Shown piece by piece: positions 35,628-42,336 of a stretch of DNA of 48,259 bases (the first letter of the stretch is position 1; every line of letters begins with the position of its first letter). The stretch is taken from assembly GCA_027493055.1 (NCBI GenBank), contig JAPUDO010000104.1, forward strand, positions 1 to 48,259. Reading direction: 5' to 3'. Source of the stretch: Niabella sp. GTDB lineage: Bacteria; Bacteroidota; Bacteroidia; Chitinophagales; Chitinophagaceae. The notes under the pieces are model-generated. The model was given only the letters and a program-made list of their open reading frames with translations, made no database searches and was not told the DNA's origin. Both the position numbers and the translations under genes were made by a program.

Positions 35628-37418
35628 ATGGATAAGTTTATAGTATCAGCAAGAAAATACAGGCCCCAAAACTTTGATACCGTTGTGGGGCAGCAGCATA
35701 TTACAACCACTTTAAAAAATGCCATCAGGCAAAACCAGCTGGCCCATGCTTTTTTGTTTTGTGGCCCGCGGGGAGTAGGTAAAACCACCTGTGCACGTAT
35801 CCTGGCCAAAACCATTAACTGTGAAAACGCTACAGCCGATGGAGAAGCCTGTAACGAGTGCACATCCTGCGTTTCCTTTAACCATGGCAGCTCATTAAAT
35901 ATACACGAGCTGGATGCTGCCAGTAATAACTCTGTGGATGACATCCGTACACTGGTAGACCAGGTACGTTTTGCTCCGCAGGCAGGAAAGTATAAAGTAT
36001 ATATTATAGATGAGGTGCACATGCTGAGTTCTGCAGCATTCAATGCTTTTCTAAAAACGCTGGAAGAGCCCCCTCCCTATGCCATCTTTATTTTAGCAAC
36101 CACTGAAAAACATAAAATACTTCCTACTATTTTAAGCCGGTGCCAGATCTTCGACTTTAAGCGTATCACTACCAATGATACGGTAGAGCACATGGAAAAC
36201 ATTTGTGCCAAAGAAGGCGTTAAAGCAGATAAGGCATCGCTGCAGCTGATTGCACAAAAAAGTGAGGGATGTATGCGCGATGCGCTAAGTATTATGGATA
36301 AAATAGTAAGCTTCAGCAATGGCGAGGTGAGCTATGATAATACTTTGGAGCACCTGAATATACTGGATGAAGATTATTATTTCAGGCTGATGGATTTTAT
36401 GCATCAGCAGGACCTCACCGGCGCCCTGTTATTATATGAAGATATTAACCGTAAAGGATTTGAAGGTGACCTGGTGCTGAATGGCTTTGCTTCATTCATC
36501 AGGAACCTGTTGGTGAGCAAAGATGAAAAAGTAGTGGCCTTATTAGATACGGTTGAACGTTTTAAAGAAAAATATATTACTACTGCAAAGCAAATTGCCA
36601 CACCCCTGTTAGTAAGCGCACTGAATATATTGAACGAGTCGGAGATCAATTATCGCTCAGCACGCAATAAAAGGCTGCATGTAGAGCTTACCTTAATAAA
36701 GCTTTGTTACCTGCAGCAGGCAATGCAGCTTTCGGTGGATGAAAACTCGGTAGCAAAAAAAAAACTGACTGAATCAAGGAATGGCGCACTGGCATTTAAA
36801 CAATTACAGCCTGTTGCTCTAAAAACAATTGTATCCCAATCAGGGCAGAAAGCACAGCCGCTGCCACAGCAGGAGGCAAAACTTACTATTGCTGAAGAGC
36901 CTGATCCCCGGCCGGTCACACCCCCTGTTCAGCCTGTACCTGGCACAGCCATCCGGCAGGATATTCCCTCTAAAAAAATCGGCAGCCTTGAGAAGCTAAG
37001 AAAGCAGTTTAAAGAAACGGCCCCTGCCAAAGAAGATAAGCCGCTTGAAGAAGCAAGCCTCCTTGAGGCCTGGCAAAAATTCACCCAGGTGCTGAAAGAC
37101 AATAAAAATCCCGCTGCACAAAGTTTTGCGCTTGCCACTGTAAAGATCGTAGATACCAGCTCATTTTATGTTTATACCTCCAATCCAATTGAGAACAGGT
37201 TTGTTGAAATTACCAAAAACGAAGCTGCAGCGTTTTTAAAGGAAGAGCTGCAAAATGCACAGCTACAAATCTTCAACGTCATCAATCCTAACCGGCAGGT
37301 AGAGGAAGGAACAGTTGAAAAACCGCTCACAGCTATAGATCAGTATCAAAAAATAATTGCTAAATACCCATTGGTACAGCAATTAAAAGAAAAGCTAAAG
37401 CTGGAACTGGGCAGGTAA
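35628..37418 (+). CDS. dnaX: DNA polymerase III subunit gamma/tau
   Basis: 596 residues. The N-terminal AAA+ clamp-loader module has Walker A GPRGVGKTT (46-54), a zinc site C65 ... C75-x2-C78-x2-C81, Walker B-type VYIIDEVHMLS, sensor-1 ILATTEKHKILPTILSRCQI and the lid domain. From about 370 on a low-complexity linker leads to a C-terminal tau-like domain (LLEAWQKFTQVLKDNKNPAA). It loads the sliding clamp and ties polymerase to helicase. The poly-A run GTAGCAAAAAAAAAACTGACT at 36750-36766 may allow slippage to a short gamma form. Confidence 0.96.
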   Translation: MDKFIVSARKYRPQNFDTVVGQQHITTTLKNAIRQNQLAHAFLFCGPRGVGKTTCARILAKTINCENATADGEACNECTSCVSFNHGSSLNIHELDAASNNSVDDIRTLVDQVRFAPQAGKYKVYIIDEVHMLSSAAFNAFLKTLEEPPPYAIFILATTEKHKILPTILSRCQIFDFKRITTNDTVEHMENICAKEGVKADKASLQLIAQKSEGCMRDALSIMDKIVSFSNGEVSYDNTLEHLNILDEDYYFRLMDFMHQQDLTGALLLYEDINRKGFEGDLVLNGFASFIRNLLVSKDEKVVALLDTVERFKEKYITTAKQIATPLLVSALNILNESEINYRSARNKRLHVELTLIKLCYLQQAMQLSVDENSVAKKKLTESRNGALAFKQLQPVALKTIVSQSGQKAQPLPQQEAKLTIAEEPDPRPVTPPVQPVPGTAIRQDIPSKKIGSLEKLRKQFKETAPAKEDKPLEEASLLEAWQKFTQVLKDNKNPAAQSFALATVKIVDTSSFYVYTSNPIENRFVEITKNEAAAFLKEELQNAQLQIFNVINPNRQVEEGTVEKPLTAIDQYQKIIAKYPLVQQLKEKLKLELGR

Positions 37419-37635
37419 GAGTAGAGGGCAGTTTACAGTTGACGGATGACAGGGAAAATTTTTCCATAATGGCCTGCGTAAAATAAACAGGCCGCCATTT
37501 GCACTTCAAATGAACCCCGGACAGATATGGAACCCCTTGTTAATTTTCAAACTTTTGAACTTTTAAACCTTTCAATTTTTAAACTTCGCAACTTTACTCA
37601 TAATTCATTAATTTCGGGCGAAATATTTTAGATAC
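37419..37635. repeat. Intergenic region ending in a tandem array before E2
   Basis: No gene. From about 37541 to 37590 it is built of units like AACTTTTGAACTTTTAAACC (8-9 nt period), which end about 45 nt before the E2 start codon. Confidence 0.6.
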
Positions 37636-39294
37636 ATGGCTGAAAAAATTTTAATGCCCCGTTTGAGCGACACTATGACTGAAGGGGTGATTGCTGAATG
37701 GCATAAAAAAGTGGGTGATAGCGTAAAAAAAGGCGACCTGCTGGCTGAGATTGAAACTGATAAAGCCACTATGGAGCTGGAAAGCTATAAAGATGGTACC
37801 ATCCTTTACCTCGGCACTGAAAAAGGCGGGAAGCTGCAGGTAGATGACCTGATGGTGATTGTAGGTGATGCGGGTGAAGACATATCAGGCCTGGTAAGCG
37901 GGAAAACCGGCGGCAGCGCTGCACCAAAAGAAGATAAAAAAGCAGAGGCTCCGGCAGCAGCCCCAACCGAAGAAAAACCAACGGCGGCCGCTTCATCATC
38001 AATAGATGTTTCTAAAATAGAAGAAGTGGTACTGATGCCCCGCCTCAGCGATACCATGACAGAAGGCGTTATTGCCGGCTGGGCTAAAAATGTAGGTGAT
38101 GATGTAAAAAAAGGCGACCTGCTGGCCGAAATAGAAACTGACAAAGCCACTATGGAGCTGGAAAGCTACAAGAATGGCAAATTGTTATACCAGGGCGCAA
38201 AAGCAGGTGAAAAAATACAGGTAAATGACCTGCTGGCCATTATTGGTGAAGAAGGAAAAATAAATGTAGAGGAAATAGTTGCGGCAATAAAAGGTGGTGG
38301 AACCACAGCGCAACCACCGGCCCCTGAAGGAGAGCCTGATCCATCCTCCGCAACAACAGAAAGCAGTGCCGCTGCTGCGGAAACAGTTCCCGCCCCTTCA
38401 GGTGATGGGAGTGATGGACGCATCAAGGCCTCTCCATTAGCTAAAAAACTGGCTGCTGCAAAAGGCATTGACCTGTCAGCCGTAAAAGGCAGCGGAGATA
38501 ATGGAAGGATCATTAAATCTGATATAGACAATTATAAAGGAGTGGCACCTGCTGCTAAGGAAAGCACACCGGCGGCATCAGCTCCGGCAGTTGCTGCTGC
38601 ACCAACGGGGCAGGTTTCTTTTGAGGAAATTCCTGTTTCGCAAATGCGCAAAACCATTGCAAGGCGTCTTTCAGAAGTGAAGTTCTCTGCTCCTGAAATT
38701 TACCTTACCATGGAGATTAACATGGATAAGGCTGTTGCCAGCCGTGCACAGATCAACGAGGTTTCACCGGCTAAGATATCATTTAACGATTTAGTGATAA
38801 AGGCCTGCGCGCTTGCTTTAAAACAACATCCTGCCATAAACAGCAGCTGGCTAGGCGATACCATCCGTATTAACCATCATGTTGACATTGGCGTAGCTGT
38901 GGCTGTAGACCAGGGATTGCTGGTTCCCGTTGTGCGCTTTGCCGATACCAAATCATTATCTCAAATAGCCGTAGAAGTAAAAGATCTTGCGGGTCGCGCT
39001 AAAGCCAAAAAATTAGCACCAGCCGAGTGGGAAGGCAATACCTTTACTATCTCTAACCTGGGTATGTTTGGCATTGAGGAGTTCACTGCTATTATCAATC
39101 CGCCTGCATCCTGCATACTGGCGGTAGGCGCCATCAACCAGGTTCCTGTTGTAAAAGACGGGCAGATCACTGTTGGCAACATTATGAAGGTAACCCTTAC
39201 CTGCGACCACCGCGTTGCGGATGGTGCTGTGGGCGCCGCTTTCCTGCAAACGCTGAAAAGCTTCCTGGAAGAGCCGTTAAGGATGTTGGTATAA
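37636..39294 (+). CDS. pdhC: Pyruvate dehydrogenase E2, dihydrolipoamide acetyltransferase
   Basis: 552 residues with two lipoyl domains (about 1-80 and 130-208; lipoyl-Lys K43 and K170 in ETDKATMELES), A/P-rich hinges, a peripheral subunit-binding domain (ASPLAKKLAAAKGIDLSAVK, about 258-295) and the catalytic domain (about 325-552) with H525-R-V-x-D529-G. It moves acetyl groups to CoA in the pyruvate dehydrogenase complex. The opening LMPRLSDTMTEGVI is typical of pyruvate-type rather than oxoglutarate-type E2. E1 and E3 genes are not adjacent. The two lipoyl domains share long identical DNA stretches. Confidence 0.95.
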   Translation: MAEKILMPRLSDTMTEGVIAEWHKKVGDSVKKGDLLAEIETDKATMELESYKDGTILYLGTEKGGKLQVDDLMVIVGDAGEDISGLVSGKTGGSAAPKEDKKAEAPAAAPTEEKPTAAASSSIDVSKIEEVVLMPRLSDTMTEGVIAGWAKNVGDDVKKGDLLAEIETDKATMELESYKNGKLLYQGAKAGEKIQVNDLLAIIGEEGKINVEEIVAAIKGGGTTAQPPAPEGEPDPSSATTESSAAAAETVPAPSGDGSDGRIKASPLAKKLAAAKGIDLSAVKGSGDNGRIIKSDIDNYKGVAPAAKESTPAASAPAVAAAPTGQVSFEEIPVSQMRKTIARRLSEVKFSAPEIYLTMEINMDKAVASRAQINEVSPAKISFNDLVIKACALALKQHPAINSSWLGDTIRINHHVDIGVAVAVDQGLLVPVVRFADTKSLSQIAVEVKDLAGRAKAKKLAPAEWEGNTFTISNLGMFGIEEFTAIINPPASCILAVGAINQVPVVKDGQITVGNIMKVTLTCDHRVADGAVGAAFLQTLKSFLEEPLRMLV

Positions 39295-39315
39295 CTTTTT
39301 TAAATACAACTTTTC

Positions 39316-39347
39316 AAAGCCACATTCTTACAGTTTGTGGCTTTTTA
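39316..39347 (+). terminator. Terminator of the E2 gene
   Basis: AAAGCCACA (39316-39324) and TGTGGCTTT (39336-39344) form a perfect 9-bp stem with an 11-nt loop, followed by a T-run. It overlaps a possible in-frame ATG of the next gene at 39337, which argues for the later start at 39352. Confidence 0.85.
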
Positions 39348-39351
39348 TTTT

Positions 39352-39804
39352 ATGCAAATCATTAAAATAGATAAAACGCAGGGAGCCCTTGTATATGATC
39401 TGTTCAACAAATACAGGGTCTTTTATAAACAACTGCCAGATATTGAAGTAGCAAAGAAATTCATCCAGGAAAGACTGGACAATAACGAGTCTGTTATTTT
39501 TGTGGCGCTTGATGACACCAGCCGGCCTTTAGGGTTCACCCAGTTGTACCCTAAATATTCTTCGATGAGAGTGATCAAAAACTGGATATTGAACGATTTG
39601 TATGTTGAGCAGGATTTTCGCGAATCGGGCATTGGTACAGCACTCCTTGAAACAGCTATCAATTTTGCCCGGCAAAACGGCGCAAAATTTGTTGAGCTTT
39701 CCACAGCAGTAGATAATTATACAGCGCAAAATCTTTATGAAAAGACGGGATTTGTGAGGCAGGAGCCGGAAATTGATTTTTATACTTATAGAATTTTGGT
39801 GTAG
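39352..39804 (+). CDS. GNAT family N-acetyltransferase
   Basis: 150 residues from ATG 39352 (MQIIKIDKTQGALVYDLFNK). The GNAT core is clear: LNDLYVEQDFRESGIGTALL (acetyl-CoA loop R-x-x-G-I-G-x-A) and a C-terminal FVELSTAVDNYTAQNLYEKT GF block. Substrate unknown; small GNATs of this type acetylate amines, amino acids or protein N-termini. The start lies only 5 nt past the preceding terminator, so its promoter is unclear and some read-through from E2 is likely. Confidence 0.88.
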   Translation: MQIIKIDKTQGALVYDLFNKYRVFYKQLPDIEVAKKFIQERLDNNESVIFVALDDTSRPLGFTQLYPKYSSMRVIKNWILNDLYVEQDFRESGIGTALLETAINFARQNGAKFVELSTAVDNYTAQNLYEKTGFVRQEPEIDFYTYRILV

Positions 39805-39831
39805 ATAGCATGCAATTTTGCCCATTTTGGG

Positions 39832-39839
39832 TAATTTTG
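39832..39839 (+). promoter_or_regulatory. -7 element of the toxin-antitoxin operon
   Basis: TAATTTTG (TAnnTTTG), about 49 nt upstream of the antitoxin ATG. Confidence 0.5.
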
Positions 39840-39887
39840 TAGCAAAAGGACAGTGTAACAAGGTAAATTCTTTAAACAGCAAATAAT

Positions 39888-40100
39888 ATGAGACATGTTA
39901 CAGTTTATACTACTGATAAAGAATACAATCATTTTGTAGAGCTGGCTAAAAACCTGCACTACGTTAAGAAAATTGAAACGGACGAAGAGCCAAAAGAAAG
40001 CATTCTGGACAATATCAAAGCCGGACTGGAAGAAGTACGGCTTTTTAAAAAAAATAAACTGCAAACCACCACCGCTAAAGATTTTTTAAGTGAGTTATAA
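39888..40100 (+). CDS. Antitoxin of a RelE-type pair
   Basis: 70 residues, acidic and Lys-rich, beginning MRHVTVYTTDKEYNHFVELA. Such short proteins upstream of RelE-like toxins in this phylum act as antitoxins; the beta-strand start followed by helices would allow DNA and toxin binding. Its stop overlaps the toxin start by 11 nt (GTG at 40090), the usual coupling of toxin-antitoxin operons. Confidence 0.75.
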   Translation: MRHVTVYTTDKEYNHFVELAKNLHYVKKIETDEEPKESILDNIKAGLEEVRLFKKNKLQTTTAKDFLSEL

Positions 40101-40416
40101 TGTTAAGCTTTCCGCTAACTTTAAAAAAGAGGCTAAACGGCTTATCAAAAAATACCCTTCTTTAAAAGCGGAACTGGAAGAGCTCTTTGCCGAACTGGAA
40201 GAGAATCCTACACTTGGCATACCGCTTGGAAATGACATCTACAAAATTCGTTTGGCCATCGCCTCAAAAAATAAAGGAAAATCCGGTGGAGCAAGGATCT
40301 TATCTTTCGTAAAAGTTACCGAAACGACTGTGCTACTTTTTTCCATCTACTCCAAAGGTGAAACAGACAATCTGACTGACAATCAAATAAAGGAACTTAT
40401 TAAAGATTATTTATAG
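40090..40416 (+). CDS. RelE/ParE-superfamily toxin
   Basis: 108 residues from a GTG start. The family layout is visible: VKLSANFKKEAKRLIKKYPS (first strand and helix), LGIPLGNDIYKIRLAI (central strands) and GGARILSFVKVTETTVLLFS IYSKGE (final strands). RelE-type toxins cleave mRNA at the ribosome; the residues in this family vary, so activity is not certain. It is intact and paired with the upstream antitoxin. Confidence 0.82.
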   Translation: MSYNVKLSANFKKEAKRLIKKYPSLKAELEELFAELEENPTLGIPLGNDIYKIRLAIASKNKGKSGGARILSFVKVTETTVLLFSIYSKGETDNLTDNQIKELIKDYL

Positions 40417-40445
40417 CAATACGTACGGTTGGGTGCTGAACTTCT

Positions 40446-40453
40446 TAAATTTG
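40446..40453 (+). promoter_or_regulatory. -7 element of the second toxin-antitoxin pair
   Basis: TAAATTTG (TAnnTTTG) ends 4 nt before the ATG at 40458, suggesting a leaderless transcript. Confidence 0.5.
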
Positions 40454-40457
40454 ATAA

Positions 40458-40712
40458 ATGAATACTTCCAGCGCTACTATACGTCACAAGTTGTATGATT
40501 ATATTCGTGTTGCCGATAATAAACGCTTCCATGCTATTTACAATTTATTGGAAAGCGAAATTGAACAAACCAATGAATGGTGGAAAGAGCAGTTGGTAAA
40601 AGAATTAGACAATCGCTATCAGGCTTTGAAAACCGGTACCGATACGGGGTTCCCCACTTCGCAGCTTATCGAAAGCATATATAAGCTCCGCACAAAAAAG
40701 TATGGCAAATAA
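40458..40712 (+). CDS. Antitoxin-like addiction-module component
   Basis: 84 residues, charged and helical (LYDYIRVADNKRFHAIYNLL, EIEQTNEWWKEQLVKELDNR). The layout resembles the addiction-module components that precede ParE-like toxins in Bacteroidota. Its stop overlaps the start of the truncated toxin by 11 nt (ATG 40702). Confidence 0.7.
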   Translation: MNTSSATIRHKLYDYIRVADNKRFHAIYNLLESEIEQTNEWWKEQLVKELDNRYQALKTGTDTGFPTSQLIESIYKLRTKKYGK

Positions 40713-40875
40713 CCAGTCTTATACAGTTATTTATTCTTCAAGAGCGCAAAAGGAGCTCGCGCATTCCTGGAAATGGTATGAAGAATGGCAACAAGGACTT
40801 GGCGACTGTTTTGTTCACGAGATTATCCGCCGCATACAACTAATAACACAAAACCCAAAAAAGAAATACCTATGA
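40702..40875 (+). pseudogene. Truncated ParE-like toxin
   Basis: 57 residues: MANNQSYTVIYSSRAQKELA, then SWKWYEEWQQGLGDCFVHEI and IRRIQLITQNPKKKYL. This is the first half of a ParE/RelE-fold toxin (V-x-x-S-x-x-A-x-x-E-L-x-x-x-x-x-W-Y-x). The normal ~95-residue family ends with strands containing the catalytic or toxic C-terminus, which are absent. The TGA at 40873 overlaps the ATG of the next gene (ATGA), so the truncation created or kept translational coupling with a CoA-binding protein. Confidence 0.75.
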
Positions 40876-41234
40876 ACAAAAAAACATTAATACTCGGCGC
40901 TTCTGAAAACCCGGCACGATACAGTAATATGGCTTTAAAAAAGCTGCGTGCTTATGGCCATGAAGTAGTAGCCATAGGCCGCCGCGAAGGAAAAGCAGCG
41001 GATGTGGCAATCATCAAAAGCAAGCCCTATATTCAGGATATTGATACTGTAACCGTGTACATGAACGAGCAAAATCAAAAAGAATATGAAGATTATATCC
41101 TGTCTTTAAAACCCAAACGTATCATTTTCAATCCCGGCGCGGAAAATGACGGCCTTGCTAAAAAAGCAATGGAAAATGGTATCCAGCCTGTTGAAGCATG
41201 TACATTGGTAATGCTGAGTACAGGACTGTATTAA
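40872..41234 (+). CDS. CoA-binding domain protein (YccU-like)
   Basis: 120 residues from ATG 40872 (MNKKTLILGASENPARYSNM); an earlier in-frame start would read out of the toxin in another frame and is rejected. It has a Rossmann-type CoA-binding fold (LILGASENPARYS, then DIDTVTVYMNEQNQKEYEDY and IIFNPGAENDGLAKKAMENG IQ). YccU-like proteins bind CoA; the precise role is unknown. It is coupled to the truncated toxin by an ATGA overlap and is probably unrelated in function. Confidence 0.9.
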   Translation: MNKKTLILGASENPARYSNMALKKLRAYGHEVVAIGRREGKAADVAIIKSKPYIQDIDTVTVYMNEQNQKEYEDYILSLKPKRIIFNPGAENDGLAKKAMENGIQPVEACTLVMLSTGLY

Positions 41235-41249
41235 TTAATAATTGTTGCG

Positions 41250-41602
41250 ATGAAGAAGAATAATCTTATTGCAGACAAAAGCTATGCTTTTGCATTGAGA
41301 ATTGTAAAGCTTTATTTACATCTGAAAGCAAATAAGATAGACCTGGGGTTGTGTTCGCAGGTTTTAAACAGTGGTACTTCAATAGGAGCCAATATTGAAG
41401 AAGCCATAGGAGTTCTTCCCGGAGAGATTTTAAACACAAATTGGAAATAGCTTACAGAAAATCAAGAGAAACAAGGTATTGGTTAAGGTTATTAAGAGAT
41501 TCAGAAATTTTGGACAGGAATATCGCTGATTCTTTGATTAGTGATTGTGAAGAGGTATTAAAAATATTAACAGCTATTCTAAACTCGTTAAAGGGCGAAT
41601 AG
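41250..41602 (+). pseudogene. Four-helix bundle protein (23S rRNA-IVS type), frameshifted
   Basis: Frame 1 (from 41250) reads NLIADKSYAFALRIVKLYLH ... LGLCSQVLNSGTSIGANIEE A and then loses sense near 41411, stopping at 41450. A second frame takes over at once with SRRDFKHKLEIAYRKSRETR YWLRLLRDSEI and ends at TAG 41600-41602. The two halves together match the complete ~118-residue family, found as IVS-encoded or free-standing proteins. A 1-nt indel at about 41410 explains the break. A sequencing error is possible. Confidence 0.85.
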
Positions 41603-41633
41603 CAGGTATTAATTACTAATCATTAATTAATTA

Positions 41634-42134
41634 TTAATTAATAATTACCTTCTCCCTTTCTCCTTCAAATACAATATTGCTAATGCCATCGCGCAGGTAT
41701 AATTTGTCACCATCAACAGTAAAAGCACTGATGCGTGTTTGCAGCAAATCCAAAAAGGCAGTTTCCTGTTCCAGCTTATCACAGGCCATTTTGGTGCTGC
41801 CTATATTTTGAAACCGGATACTGTAACCATTTAGCTGGATAGTTCCAAATATGGAGTTGCAGGGAGCTTTGCCGGAAAATTTCGTATCTTTCTCATCAAA
41901 TTTCAGTGTAACATCTGAAAGCATTTCCAGATCGGCTTTCTGCTGCCTGCGCATACTAATGATCTTCCATGTGCCGGCCAGCTCTTTTTGAAAAGACCTG
42001 ATATCAGGCGTTGGAACAACCAGCAGCGGGCTCTCATCACCCTTTTGTTCTTTTTTCTGTGGTCCATGCGATGGAGTAGAGCAGGCATTTACAAAAATTG
42101 CAGCAATTATTATCAGCGTAATTCGCATATCCAT
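41634..42134 (-). CDS. META-domain (HslJ-like) lipoprotein
   Basis: Start taken at ATG 42134 (MDMRITLIIIAAIFVNACS), which puts a lipobox (VNAC, Cys about 18) in the right place; the longer open frame reads backward into a repeat and is rejected. Residues ~55-165 have the META layout: LAGTWKIISM, VTLKFDEKDTKFSGKAPCNS IFG (the conserved G-x-x-x-C-N), IGSTKMACDKLEQE and a final LYLRDGISNIVFE. META/HslJ proteins are envelope or stress proteins with a beta-rich fold. It stands alone; a palindromic repeat lies in its 5' region. Confidence 0.85.
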   Translation of the reverse strand: MDMRITLIIIAAIFVNACSTPSHGPQKKEQKGDESPLLVVPTPDIRSFQKELAGTWKIISMRRQQKADLEMLSDVTLKFDEKDTKFSGKAPCNSIFGTIQLNGYSIRFQNIGSTKMACDKLEQETAFLDLLQTRISAFTVDGDKLYLRDGISNIVFEGEREKVIIN

Positions 42135-42199
42135 CTGTTTTAAAGCACAATATAGCAACAAATGTTCCAAAACCTTCTTTACAATGCTTCTTTGGGGCG

Positions 42200-42239
42200 G
42201 GTGATAACACCCTACCACGGGCTGTAGTGTGTTATCACC
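42200..42239. repeat. 11-bp inverted repeat (REP-like)
   Basis: GGTGATAACAC (42200-42210) and GTGTTATCACC (42229-42239) are perfect inverted copies around an 18-nt loop that itself includes CCACGGGCTGTAG. It lies between two divergent genes. It has no T-run and so is not a terminator. Confidence 0.65.
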
Positions 42240-42336
42240 TACAGCAAAAACATTAGGCACGCAGCCTCTTTATGAATGGTTGGCAGATTTTTATTAGATT
42301 CGTTCAAACAATCAATACAAACCGTTTTCTTTCATC

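Noticed and set aside
40785-40871. N-terminal extension of the CoA-binding protein
   Set aside because: This stretch is the truncated ParE-like gene in another frame; the family starts at the MNKKTLILGAS methionine.
42135-42260. Long N-terminal extension of the META lipoprotein
   Set aside because: It would place the lipobox about 60 residues inside the protein and reads through the inverted repeat at 42200-42239.
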